64,000 nucleotides of DNA from JADJXV01 sp046328995 (lineage in GTDB: Bacteria > Bacteroidota > Ignavibacteria > Kapaibacteriales > UBA961). The stretch covers positions 1,116,001 to 1,180,000 of the forward strand of contig JAXLVN010000002.1 in assembly GCA_046328995.1 (NCBI GenBank), in the 5' to 3' direction. A program made the translations under genes and the position numbers. Shown here one piece after another: positions 1 through 8,831 of this stretch (its first letter is position 1; the number at the start of each line of letters is the position of its first letter). Below the pieces are notes generated by a model. The model was given only the letters and a program-made list of their open reading frames with translations, made no database searches and was not told the DNA's origin.

Positions 1-2588
1 CCGGCAGTATCAATTAATTGTGTTGTAAAAGTTGCATCCTCTGACACCTGAACGGCATAGCGCGTTGAGTATGAATTGCCGTCGGGATAATCGACTGCAT
101 TCCATTTGAGTGGTTGGGTAATTGATACATTCAGGGAATCCTTTGCAGGAGAAATGAGTTTTGGAGAATTTGGCGCGGCAAGACCCACCGTTAACGACCA
201 CACCGAAGACCATGGAGAATAGACAGGATTTGTTCCGCCTATAATCGCTCGTACGCGCCAGAAGTAATTGCGTGCGTCGAGGAGATTTTTCGCTGTCACC
301 TGCGGAGTGGGCAGTGAATCTGCGCTGAACACCGGCACGCTGAAGTCAGCTGTGGCAGATACTTCTACTTTATACCCCGTTGCACCATCGGTTGGATACC
401 ATTTGAGAAGCGTCGCGGGTACTTGTTTAGTAGCTTTATTAATCGGTGCTTGTAAGCCGGGAGTGGCTACTCCCATAGCAACTGCGTTTGCTGAAGCATA
501 GGTGATGGCGTATTTTCTATTTGCCTGTAATCCAACATACTTCTGCGCCGAACCGTCGGGAAATTTTACGACCACACTGTCGAGCTTGGTGGCTTGTCCG
601 ACGCCGAAATGGAGTTCGTTGGAGCTCTGCGAACACCGCGCGCCGACGGTCGAACCCGACAATTGGCGGAAGAATTTTTCCGCACCGGCATAGACGGTGA
701 CCGACGAACCAAACGCATCCATGCTGACGCCTTTCGCGGGGTTGCCCGTAAGCCGGAAGGTCACCCAATTTCCCTTGCGGGCGATATCATTTCTAAATAA
801 CTTCAAATTTTCTGTCGGGCTTGCGACAATCAGATCTTCATCACCATCGCCGTCGAAGTCGAGCCGAGCTGCCGACCATGCACCGTGAATGAGCGACCCG
901 AGCTGCCAGGTAGCATCTTCCATTCGGTTACCGTCTTGATTGCCTTGATTGACGTATATTCTCGAATACCGACTTGGCGCGCCGCCACTGCCTGCCGCTT
1001 CATAGGCATATTGGCTGTGCCAGAGATCGAGATAGCCATCTAAATCCACATCGAGCCAGAGGATTCCGGCGTTCATTTCGAAAAATTTGACACCCATTTC
1101 CTGATGCATTTCGGTGAAGGTAAACGTAGGTGCGCCATTGTTTTTGAACACGAGCGACGGATTCGATACCGAACCTCGCCAGTCGGGATGCCCTAAATTT
1201 CCAACGGCGAGATCGGGGAGACCGTCGTTGTTGAAATCGCCCCAGTCCGAACCCATCCCATGGCCGAAATATCCTGCCTGTAGGGTGGGCACACCCTGCG
1301 CTCCGGAAGTAGCACCGACATCGGTAAAAGTTCCATCTTTGTTGTTTTTAAATAACTTATCAGGAGCAAGCCGGTAATTCGCCACAAAAATATCCGGCCA
1401 GCCATCCGTATTATAATCGCACACGCTTGCCGACCAGCAGTCGTAGTATGGGGCTAGTTCTGCGCTTGCAATGCCACATGTCGCGGTCACATTACTAAAG
1501 CTCCCGTCGCCGTTATTTTTCCATAATTGATCGGGATAATAGGTCTCGATGTACTGTCCGTTTACCGTCTCGGCTTTACGTCCGTTGGCGATGAAGAGGT
1601 CAATTTTTCCGTCGTGATTGTAGTCGAGAAAAAGCGGGGTCACGCCCGGGTAATTATTAACAATTTTGGTGCTTGCCGTGATATCGGTGAAGGTGCCGTC
1701 GCCATTGTTGCGATAGATTTTATCATTGCCCCAGCCATTGAGGGCGAAGCAGTCGGGCTTGCCGTCATTGTCGATATCGCCCCATGCAGTGGCGCCGGCG
1801 GTGATATTGACCTTGGACGATACATCTTTATACGTACCGTTTTTTTGATTTTCGAAGAATTTTGAACCGATGGCGATATCATCATAACCGTCTGAATTCC
1901 AATCTGATACGCTCACTTGGTCCGCAGATATCGGTTTGCCGTCGGTCGTGGTAATTCCTGCCTGCTTGGTAACGTCGAGCAAAGTAGGGAAGGGCGGCGG
2001 CACAGACGCATTACCACTCGGATAGTCATAGATGACGCTTGCCCGGACGAGGAAGTCACCGGAGGCGAGGTAGTAATTGCCGGGTCCGCCTAGACTGTTG
2101 TTTTCATAGGGGTTGAGCAGGTACGAACCATACGGCTTCGTCTCAGCGCTGCCATCGAACGAGAAATAGGGTCCGCCAGCTTTGGTGCGGTGCTGTACGA
2201 CAATGCGGTCATAGCCATCGGGATGAACGCCGGAGTTCTTGGTGTCGATAGTGTACCAGCCCGGCTTGCCGGGATAGTCAATTTCAAAGGAGGCGAGGGT
2301 GTTGTAGTGCCACACCCATGACGTAGCCACGATAGCGCCTTCGGACGGATCGCCGACGATGAGGATCGTATCTTTGCCGGAGCGCGTGCCGCTGAGATAA
2401 ATTTGCACATCGACGACACTGCAGGGGCCTTTCGGCTCGAGGATAGCAGTCTCTTCCGAACCCGCCGGAAGATTCGCATGATTGCCCCCGATTTTGCCAT
2501 CATCGCGTTGGAGAAGGACTTGGGATGTTAGTGGAAGAATACTCGATGAGAGAAAGAACGCGAATAGAAGGAATATAGATCGTTTCAT
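1..2588 (-). CDS. VCBS/FG-GAP repeat protein with ASPIC/UnbV and Fn3-like domains (partial, 3' end beyond window)
   Basis: One reading frame stays open from an ATG at 2586-2588 to the window edge, about 862 codons, with no stop inside the window. The N-terminus (MKRSIFLLFAFFLSSS) is a Sec signal peptide. After a region of about 190 residues come many Asp-rich calcium-binding VCBS/FG-GAP repeats (motifs such as DWNSDGYDDIAIG, DYNTDGWPDIFVAN, DFNNDGLPDLAVG), which form a seven-bladed propeller in this family. An ASPIC/UnbV segment follows (LHFGVGQATKLDSVVVKFPDG), then at least one fibronectin-like module (LKWYPTDGATGYKVEV). The protein is therefore an exported surface or extracellular protein, probably ending in a T9SS sorting domain outside the window (inference). 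Ligand unknown. It is followed at its 5' side by a palindromic repeat, so it is likely transcribed alone. Confidence 0.85.
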   Translation of the reverse strand, partial: MKRSIFLLFAFFLSSSILPLTSQVLLQRDDGKIGGNHANLPAGSEETAILEPKGPCSVVDVQIYLSGTRSGKDTILIVGDPSEGAIVATSWVWHYNTLASFEIDYPGKPGWYTIDTKNSGVHPDGYDRIVVQHRTKAGGPYFSFDGSAETKPYGSYLLNPYENNSLGGPGNYYLASGDFLVRASVIYDYPSGNASVPPPFPTLLDVTKQAGITTTDGKPISADQVSVSDWNSDGYDDIAIGSKFFENQKNGTYKDVSSKVNITAGATAWGDIDNDGKPDCFALNGWGNDKIYRNNGDGTFTDITASTKIVNNYPGVTPLFLDYNHDGKIDLFIANGRKAETVNGQYIETYYPDQLWKNNGDGSFSNVTATCGIASAELAPYYDCWSASVCDYNTDGWPDIFVANYRLAPDKLFKNNKDGTFTDVGATSGAQGVPTLQAGYFGHGMGSDWGDFNNDGLPDLAVGNLGHPDWRGSVSNPSLVFKNNGAPTFTFTEMHQEMGVKFFEMNAGILWLDVDLDGYLDLWHSQYAYEAAGSGGAPSRYSRIYVNQGNQDGNRMEDATWQLGSLIHGAWSAARLDFDGDGDEDLIVASPTENLKLFRNDIARKGNWVTFRLTGNPAKGVSMDAFGSSVTVYAGAEKFFRQLSGSTVGARCSQSSNELHFGVGQATKLDSVVVKFPDGSAQKYVGLQANRKYAITYASANAVAMGVATPGLQAPINKATKQVPATLLKWYPTDGATGYKVEVSATADFSVPVFSADSLPTPQVTAKNLLDARNYFWRVRAIIGGTNPVYSPWSSVWSLTVGLAAPNSPKLISPAKDSLNVSITQPLKWNAVDYPDGNSYSTRYAVQVSEDATFTTQLIDTA

Positions 2589-2670
2589 AAGAATCTCCAA
2601 AATTAAAATTAACGGGTTACTGAAAATTTTGTAGTTGAATTGCATTTTGACCATCGAACTCCTCAATCGC

Positions 2671-2818
2671 GTTAGCGATGACATATTGGTAGAAATGCAG
2701 ACGAACGTACGAGTAAGTCCCGTAGGGACGGAATGTTATAGAAGTAATATGTCGTCCCTACGGGACTTTGTAGCATATCAGAATCTCGTTTTCTACCAAT
2801 ATACTGTCCCTAACGGGA
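2671..2818. repeat. Two inverted copies of a REP-like palindromic unit
   Basis: AAGTCCCGTAGGGACG at 2715-2730 is repeated exactly in inverted orientation at 2753-2768. Outside it, CATATTGGTAGAAA at 2682-2695 has a 13/14 inverted match at 2790-2803, and GTTAGCGA near 2671 is mirrored by the GTCCCTAACGGGAT hairpin at 2805-2818. The whole is two head-to-head copies of a unit of about 65 bp, like a BIME. No gene is visible in the 361-bp gap that it occupies. Confidence 0.7.
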
Positions 2819-2890
2819 TGTTGAAAACAACTGATTCGGGCTTTCATTACTCCGAATCTCAAAAAAATGGCAGAGAACAAAATTTACATA

Positions 2891-2931
2891 AAAAAAGAGG
2901 CATGACCGTGCAAGGGAACATGCCTCTTTTT
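2891..2931 (-). terminator. Intrinsic terminator after the thioredoxin gene pair
   Basis: The 13-bp perfect stem AAAAAGAGGCATG / CATGCCTCTTTTT (2892-2904 and 2919-2931) ends in T-runs on both strands. It lies 19 bp beyond the stop codon of the minus-strand gene ending at 2950. Confidence 0.85.
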
Positions 2932-2949
2932 ATCAAAAAATATGAGAAT

Positions 2950-3567
2950 TTATTTTTTCCATTTAATTCCACAGCCGATTGCTTTTGTGGTTTCGGGATT
3001 GGGTTTTGCATTGCCGATAAGCGCCATGATGGCATTATCAAGATATTTTTCTTTTACATTGGCTGCATCGGAATGATTGTCGTCGATGGCGCCGATATAG
3101 CTGACGGTAAATTGACCGCCGTCATTCTTGAGTAAATACACGTGCGGAGTGCGTGTGGCACCATAAGTTCTTGCTGTGGATTGGGTTTCGTCGAAGATGT
3201 ATTTGAACGGAAAGGACTTCTCCTTCGCGCGTTTTTTCATATTTTCAAACGAATCCTCGGGTTCGGCAACGGGGTCATTCGGATTAATCGCCACCACCGG
3301 AAATCCCTTAGCGCTGAACTTGTTGTGCAGATCAATAATACGGCTTTCGTACATTTTGGCGAACGGACAATGATTGCACGTAAAGACCACGATTACGCCT
3401 TTTTGGGAGGAAAAATCGCTGAGCGATACCATAGTGCCGTCGATGTTTTTAAGGGTAAAATTCGCTGCTTTGTCGCCGACTTTATAGCCGGATGCCGTGA
3501 CACCGGTCTGGGAGTTCACGCTGCCAAGGGTGGCAAGCAGAACCATGAGCGCAAGTAGTGATTTCAT
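2950..3567 (-). CDS. Thioredoxin/peroxiredoxin-like periplasmic protein (CNHC active site)
   Basis: 205 residues with a Sec signal peptide (MKSLLALMVLLATLGSVNSQ) and an AhpC/TSA-thioredoxin fold. The sequence VFTCNHCPFAKMYESR carries the redox pair C64-N-H-C67, typical of the thioredoxin subfamily annotated as redoxin-domain proteins in this phylum. The cis-Pro loop is seen as GATRTPHVYLL. It presumably acts in the periplasm as a thiol oxidoreductase; the substrate is unknown. The ATG lies directly after the stop codon of the upstream TlpA gene (TAAATG) with GGAG just before it, so the two are translationally linked. The order suggests a shared disulfide or redox-repair role (inference). An intrinsic terminator follows. 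Confidence 0.85.
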   Translation of the reverse strand: MKSLLALMVLLATLGSVNSQTGVTASGYKVGDKAANFTLKNIDGTMVSLSDFSSQKGVIVVFTCNHCPFAKMYESRIIDLHNKFSAKGFPVVAINPNDPVAEPEDSFENMKKRAKEKSFPFKYIFDETQSTARTYGATRTPHVYLLKNDGGQFTVSYIGAIDDNHSDAANVKEKYLDNAIMALIGNAKPNPETTKAIGCGIKWKK

Positions 3568-4068
3568 TTAATTCTCCAATAGTTGTAAAATAGCGGACTG
3601 TAACTCCTCAAAACTACATTGTTTTTCCCGAAAATCCTTACTATTTTTTTTGTGATGAATTATAACCGTAGCAGGAATTGCGCCGCTCCACTCGGGGCTG
3701 ATGCGGTCGATCCAGTCATTGGGATTGCCGGCGTCGAGCACGACGACGCGCGAGGTGAGCTTTTTCCTTTTTATAAAAGGAGTTACTTGTTTCGAAATAT
3801 CTTTCGTAAAGTCTAAGCTCACGAGCAAAAGTTTGACTTTTTGGCCGTGTATCCATGCGTTGAGTTTTTCATATTCCGGCAATTCCTCGACGCAGGGCTT
3901 GCACCACGTTGCCCAGAAATTCAGCACGACGACCGTGTCGCCTGCCTGCGTCCATTCACGCTCAAGTTCTTGAAAATTCACTACCTTTTGACTGAATGTA
4001 TTTGTTGTTGTGAGCAAGAAAGTGAGCGCAAAAGTTAGAGCAAAAGCTGTCGAAAGAAGGTATTTCAT
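3568..4068 (-). CDS. TlpA-family thiol-disulfide oxidoreductase
   Basis: 166 residues with a hydrophobic export signal (residues 1-26, ending TNTFSQ). The classical thioredoxin-like motif FWATWCKPC has cysteines at 56 and 59. The rest follows the TlpA/ResA fold (LLLVSLDFTKD, then the cis-Pro region SGAIPATVII). Family members reduce or isomerise disulfides in the periplasm, often for cytochrome c maturation; no cytochrome gene is visible nearby. First gene of a two-gene unit with the CNHC protein, with which it is directly contiguous. The segment before it holds a dispersed repeat (4215-4326), and the promoter should lie between 4069 and 4214. Confidence 0.85.
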   Translation of the reverse strand: MKYLLSTAFALTFALTFLLTTTNTFSQKVVNFQELEREWTQAGDTVVVLNFWATWCKPCVEELPEYEKLNAWIHGQKVKLLLVSLDFTKDISKQVTPFIKRKKLTSRVVVLDAGNPNDWIDRISPEWSGAIPATVIIHHKKNSKDFREKQCSFEELQSAILQLLEN

Positions 4069-4214
4069 GGGTATCGTTGAATATTTTTATCAGTCAGAAA
4101 TTAATCAGGAACGGTGTGCCTCGAGAGTGCAGTAGAAGTGGGGTACTACACGTTACAGAACGAGAGTTTTCTACGGAAGAATTGTCGTCTAATACGAAAA
4201 TAGATTAAAAAGTA

Positions 4215-4326
4215 TGTCATTCTGAGGGAGTCGTAGAGGCCGAAGAATCGAAACTTGATGATGTCGTAGCGGCATGACCGTACAGCAATTTTCGATTCTT
4301 CACCCTAAGAAGGGTTCAGAATGACA
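4215..4326. repeat. Dispersed ~105-bp repeat (TGTCATTCTGA...GAAGAATCGAAA), copy 1
   Basis: The element starts TGTCATTCTGAG and ends TCAGAATGACA, with the inner inverted pair GAAGAATCGAAA / TTTCGATTCTTC. Its interior matches the reverse complement of the copy at 54627-54729, so it is inserted in the opposite orientation. It occupies most of the 375-bp gap between the SusD gene and the TlpA gene, which has no other visible content except the terminator at 4394. Confidence 0.75.
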
Positions 4327-4393
4327 GCGTATTTCTAAATATGGCACTATTAATTTCATAACTGTATAAGATGAACAAACGTAAGTAGGATAG

Positions 4394-4432
4394 AAAAAAA
4401 CCTCACGGCGGAGAACGACGTGAGGTTTTTTT
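4394..4432 (-). terminator. Intrinsic terminator of the susCD unit
   Basis: The perfect stem AAAAAAACCTCACG / CGTGAGGTTTTTTT (4394-4407, 4419-4432) has an 11-nt loop and a T-run on the minus strand. It lies 12 bp past the SusD stop. Confidence 0.88.
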
Positions 4433-4443
4433 TAGAGTAGTAC

Positions 4444-5679
4444 TTACTTGAGCAGATTCGGATTACGCGTACGTTCATTTTGTGTGATCGGCAGATAGTG
4501 CCATGCGCTGTTAGAGAGATGCCATTTACCGGAGCGGCGCTGATCGATGAGGCGTGCGCCGGTACAGAAAAGCTCTTTATCGCGTTCAACGAAGATTTCA
4601 TCGAGGGTCAGCGGTACGGCGAGGGGGTCGAGCTCGTGAGAAGCGCGGACTTCGTTGACAAAGTCCATGGCGGCTGTGCTGTCGAGTTCGTCTTTTGTTT
4701 TAAGATAATTTCTCCACGCGACTTCTGCTCTCATGAGGGTATTTTCCTGCCATGACATGACGACAATCGGGGTCTTGTCCTCGAAGTATTTTGCCTGAAG
4801 AATGTAATTCCCTGCCCCGCGTGTACTGCCGAATGCGATACGTTTGAGTTCACGGAAATCCTGCGCTGTATAGTCGAGATAGCGTCTGTTGAGTAAGAAC
4901 TGTGTGCGACCTTTTCCGGCATTATTATACCAGAAATTAGCGCTTTCTTTCGAGAATTTTGCTTCGAGCGGTTTTTCGTTCAGAGTCATGCCATTCGATG
5001 CCGCATCACCGGCCTCCGTGTAGCGTCCTTCAATGAGATGAATCTTGGCAATTAACGAGTAAATAAGAGGATTATCATTGCCTTGAGCGTAATTTTTTGC
5101 CGAGTCTAAGTACGCAAGTGCGAGGTTGTACATTGCTGATGAAGGAATAAACGGACCTGAATTAATCACGCCGCCGCCGGTATTTTCACTCAGACCAAAA
5201 TACGAAGCCCAGAGATACCGCGCCAGAGCGCCATAAATAAATCCGGTCGCAAATGCCTGATCGCGGAGAGTGGCATCCGTGAATTTCACCTTGCGTGCCC
5301 GACCAACGAGTGTGTCGGCATGCATTCTGAGCGAACCAAGATTATCGATTGCATTTTCAATCGAATTATTGTTCAGCTTGATGGTTCCTAATTCAACCTC
5401 ATAATATTGAGGATACGTAGCCCCGGGGAAATTCGGATCGTAAATCAGCTCATCGGACAGCCCGCCGGCCAGGCAGGTGAGCTCTGCATACGTCGTCGCA
5501 AATTTTGCTTTGACGCCATTCATCAAAAAGTCGATTTCCTGTTCGGAATTTAAATTGATGTCTTCCGTGCTGTCACGCGGAGGGTCGATATTCTGAACAA
5601 AATCTTTACAGCCGATGATTGTAAGAAATGAGGCGACTGCAAGTACAGTCAGAAGGGTAAATGTTTTCGTGTTTTTCAT
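4444..5679 (-). CDS. SusD/RagB-family outer-membrane lipoprotein
   Basis: 411 residues. The signal ends in the lipobox LTIIGC (Cys 24), so the mature protein is lipid-anchored. The body is alpha-helical and TPR-like (YNLALAYLDSAKNYAQG, YSLIAKIHLIEGRYTEAGDAA). The C-terminal part carries RagB/SusD features (MRAEVAWRNYLKTKDELDSTAAMDFVNEVRA, then LDEIFVERDKELFCTGARLIDQRR). SusD-like proteins cap the SusC transporter and bind the substrate at the cell surface. It sits 13 bp downstream of the SusC gene and before a terminator, so it is co-transcribed. No glycoside hydrolase or protease flanks the pair, so the ligand cannot be inferred. Confidence 0.92.
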   Translation of the reverse strand: MKNTKTFTLLTVLAVASFLTIIGCKDFVQNIDPPRDSTEDINLNSEQEIDFLMNGVKAKFATTYAELTCLAGGLSDELIYDPNFPGATYPQYYEVELGTIKLNNNSIENAIDNLGSLRMHADTLVGRARKVKFTDATLRDQAFATGFIYGALARYLWASYFGLSENTGGGVINSGPFIPSSAMYNLALAYLDSAKNYAQGNDNPLIYSLIAKIHLIEGRYTEAGDAASNGMTLNEKPLEAKFSKESANFWYNNAGKGRTQFLLNRRYLDYTAQDFRELKRIAFGSTRGAGNYILQAKYFEDKTPIVVMSWQENTLMRAEVAWRNYLKTKDELDSTAAMDFVNEVRASHELDPLAVPLTLDEIFVERDKELFCTGARLIDQRRSGKWHLSNSAWHYLPITQNERTRNPNLLK

Positions 5680-5692
5680 ACTATACTCCTAA

Positions 5693-8662
5693 TTAAAATC
5701 CAATTGATAACATACCATACATTGTCCGAGGGTTTTGAAGGGTAAAGAAATCCTGTCCCCTCGATACCGTTCTGTCGGCACCATTAGTGGAAATTTCCAC
5801 ATCCGGACCGGAGTACTTTTTGAACATTGCCACATTGCGTGCTGCAAATGTAATCGTAGCACTTTTGATCGTATTGGGAAGAATGCTTTCGATGAGCGAG
5901 GTCATGTTATACTGCAGACTAATCTCGCGGATACGGAAATTGTCGGACGATTCGTAATAGGCGGCCGCGCCGGTTTCCGTCGGGTCGAGCTGCGCGAATC
6001 TCTCGGCAGCTTGGGTATAGGAGAGACTGTTTTTGAGAAGCGGCTGTACGGTGGTATCCGGGAGGAGACCGTAGTTCAGATTCACACCAAGCTGAGTCGC
6101 AAGCTTGGTAAATTCTTCGCTTGCGCCGAAACGTGTACCAAATTGCTTGGTAAAATTATGAATAGTACCGCCAAGTGTCCAATCAGTAAGGACATAGAGC
6201 GAGAAATCTTTTAAGAATCGGAACGTGAACGAAAACGAACCATTCGTCGGAGCCAGCGGCTTGCCGAAGGAGACACGTTCGGTGCCGAGCTTCGGACCTC
6301 TGTATGTGCCATCTGCTTCATAGAGTGCGCCGACAATCGGGAAGGAAACAAATTCTCCTTTTGAAAATCCTTCCATCACCACATTTTCACCGCTGATAAT
6401 CGGGGCAGCGCCTCCTAAATCGGTTACTTCATTGGTCGCATGATTATAGATGAAATTGAGATTCAGCTGATAATCTTCTGTTCGGAGGAGTTCTGCATAG
6501 ATATTGGCTTCGATACCCGAGCCGACAATACTGCCGACATTTTGGAACGGATCCGGCAGACCTACCGACGGCGCCTGCTGACGGGCGAAGATAGAATTGG
6601 CGGCAAATTGACGGAAGTAGGTCAGCTCAATACCATATGCATTGTTGAGCTCGATTTCTGTTCCGATTTCAATCTCCTGTACCGTCTCCGGCTGCAGAGC
6701 AGGATTACCGAGCGTGGTAATGACAGCGCCGGCTCCGTGCCCCGACTGAACGACGCCCCATCGAAGTGATGTGCCGTCGAGAGGGCCGGGAAGAATACCC
6801 GAGGCACCATAGCCGAATCTCAGCTTGACGAGGTTGAGAGCGCTCGGTAATTCCATCGCGCGGTCAAGTCGAACAGCGCCCGTGAATTTCGGATAAAAGA
6901 CGCTTGCTGCGTCCTTGCCGATAGCGCTAGCATAGTCATTGCGCAGCCCGGCAGTGAAAAAATACGTATCGTCAAAGGAGATTTCTTCCTGCATGAATAT
7001 CCCGGCAGAGCGGGCATCGCCAAAGGTTTCCGAACCTCCCACATACCGGTTACCCGAGCCGAGTGAGGTAATAGACGTCGATGGGAAGCTGTCTTTTTCA
7101 ATTGAAATTCCGTAATTATTGTTGAGAAAGCCCTGCATACCGACAACTGTTGATGATGTCATAGACTCACCGAATTTTGTCGAATAGGTTGCCGAAATAT
7201 CGAAATTGTAAAAATTAGCAGTCGATTGTGACTTGAAGATATCACCCCGAACTACACCATAGCGACTGTAATCATACTGAGCGGGCACATACTGTTCGTA
7301 AAATGAACCCACCGAATTAATACCAAGCAGGGTGCGGACGGTGAGTTCTTTCACGGGCTGATACAAGACCTCGGCCGAACCCGTAAAGCTTTGCTGCCGA
7401 CGTACATTGATGAGCGAAGCAATGGCAATACTGTCAAGACCGGAATACGCGCCGCCGACGGTAATACTCGTCCCGGGGATTGTGAATTTGGGGCCGTAGT
7501 TCAGAGTCTCTCCAAGGTATCCGAAGACAGTATTATCTCCATAGGGGACATACGTTTCGCTAAATACATAGCTTGAATTGATATTCAATGTGAGCTTGTC
7601 GGATGCGAATGCCGTGAAATTTCCGCGGAGTGCATCCCGATTAAATGAATTGGTTGAGATGATACCTTCTTCGTTCCGGCGGTCATACCCGAGCAGGTAA
7701 TTAAATGATGATGTATTTCCGGCAAGCGTAAATGCTTGAGCAGAAATATCTCCCGTACGGAAGACACGGTTGGCGTCCTGATAGCCGAGAGAATATTCTT
7801 TGGTATAATCGTTCTGGCGTTCGTTGATACCATGCGTCGTTTTGAACTGCACGGAATACGAATTGGGGAGGGTACCGGAGAGTGCGCGTTTGGTTTTGAT
7901 AAGAACGACACCATTCGAACCGGAAGTACCGTACAATGCCGAGGCTACGGGTCCTTTGAGTACTTCGACACTTTCAATACTTTCCGGGCTCAGGAGTGCA
8001 AGATCCGAAAAATCCTGTCCGCCGGTACCGGCGTCCGAAAGACCGGAGGCAATACGTACACCATCGACGAAGACGGTCGGCTGACCGTTGCCGTTGAGTC
8101 CGGCACCGGAGCGAACGTCGAAGCGGAAGCCGAGACCAACGGCACCTGAGGAGGAGGAAGCACGCACACCGGCTACTTTTCCTCCAAGTAATTGAGATAC
8201 ATCCTGAAATCCGTTGGCGTCATTGAGCGCCGTGGCATCGACGCGGGACACGGCGACCTCGGCTACGCTTTTCTGCGTACGGGAGGCCACACCGGTAACG
8301 ACCACTTCATTCAAGCCCTTGACGTCGAGCTGTAATGGCACATTGACCGTTGCTGTTTCTTTATCGACGACCTCAATTCTTTTGGAAAACGAAGCATACG
8401 ATACATAAGTCACGCGGAGCGTATAGCTGCCGACCGGTACATTCAGAAATTCAAAACTTCCTTGTTTTGACGTAATCTTACCCAATGTTTTGTCATTGGA
8501 ACGCTGAGTAATCGGCTGAAGATAAACCGTTGCCGATGCAAGAGGTTCTTTCGATTTACCGTCCGTCACGGTGCCCTTCACCGCTCCGGTCTGAGCGCTG
8601 AGTGTCAAAACACTCGAAGCAAAGACAAAACACCATAAAAAGTAGCGAATATTTTTCATCAA
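5693..8662 (-). CDS. SusC/RagA-family TonB-linked outer-membrane transporter
   Basis: 989 residues, the usual size for the family. In order: signal peptide (MMKNIRYFLWCFVFASS...LSAQ), a carboxypeptidase-D regulatory-like domain (GAVKGTVTDGKSKEPLASATVYL, residues about 26-110), the conserved LNEVVVTG stretch, a plug domain (GLNGNGQPTVFVDGVRI, ESIESVEVLKGPVASALYG) and a large 22-strand-type barrel ending in a terminal Phe (MYGMLSIGF), as expected for Bam-dependent insertion. It imports a nutrient bound by the downstream SusD partner, using TonB energy. No anti-sigma/ECF sigma pair is adjacent and no N-terminal STN domain is seen, so regulation is not evident here. Confidence 0.94.
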   Translation of the reverse strand: MMKNIRYFLWCFVFASSVLTLSAQTGAVKGTVTDGKSKEPLASATVYLQPITQRSNDKTLGKITSKQGSFEFLNVPVGSYTLRVTYVSYASFSKRIEVVDKETATVNVPLQLDVKGLNEVVVTGVASRTQKSVAEVAVSRVDATALNDANGFQDVSQLLGGKVAGVRASSSSGAVGLGFRFDVRSGAGLNGNGQPTVFVDGVRIASGLSDAGTGGQDFSDLALLSPESIESVEVLKGPVASALYGTSGSNGVVLIKTKRALSGTLPNSYSVQFKTTHGINERQNDYTKEYSLGYQDANRVFRTGDISAQAFTLAGNTSSFNYLLGYDRRNEEGIISTNSFNRDALRGNFTAFASDKLTLNINSSYVFSETYVPYGDNTVFGYLGETLNYGPKFTIPGTSITVGGAYSGLDSIAIASLINVRRQQSFTGSAEVLYQPVKELTVRTLLGINSVGSFYEQYVPAQYDYSRYGVVRGDIFKSQSTANFYNFDISATYSTKFGESMTSSTVVGMQGFLNNNYGISIEKDSFPSTSITSLGSGNRYVGGSETFGDARSAGIFMQEEISFDDTYFFTAGLRNDYASAIGKDAASVFYPKFTGAVRLDRAMELPSALNLVKLRFGYGASGILPGPLDGTSLRWGVVQSGHGAGAVITTLGNPALQPETVQEIEIGTEIELNNAYGIELTYFRQFAANSIFARQQAPSVGLPDPFQNVGSIVGSGIEANIYAELLRTEDYQLNLNFIYNHATNEVTDLGGAAPIISGENVVMEGFSKGEFVSFPIVGALYEADGTYRGPKLGTERVSFGKPLAPTNGSFSFTFRFLKDFSLYVLTDWTLGGTIHNFTKQFGTRFGASEEFTKLATQLGVNLNYGLLPDTTVQPLLKNSLSYTQAAERFAQLDPTETGAAAYYESSDNFRIREISLQYNMTSLIESILPNTIKSATITFAARNVAMFKKYSGPDVEISTNGADRTVSRGQDFFTLQNPRTMYGMLSIGF

Positions 8663-8831
8663 ACCCTCGTATTGAATAAAAGTTTATAAATACATGATTT
8701 ATTCATCAGCAAATTAGGATTTTCCCTCCGTTCACGCAAAGGAAAAAACGAACAATGGTAAATCACTGTCGGCTTGAACGGAGAAATCGACGACGGGAGA
8801 GAAGCGGGCGAAGAGTGCGGCCGCGTTATTG

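Noticed and set aside
4444..8662. Polysaccharide utilisation locus
   Set aside because: SusC and SusD are present but no glycoside hydrolase, sulfatase or hybrid regulator is adjacent, so only a generic uptake pair is supported.
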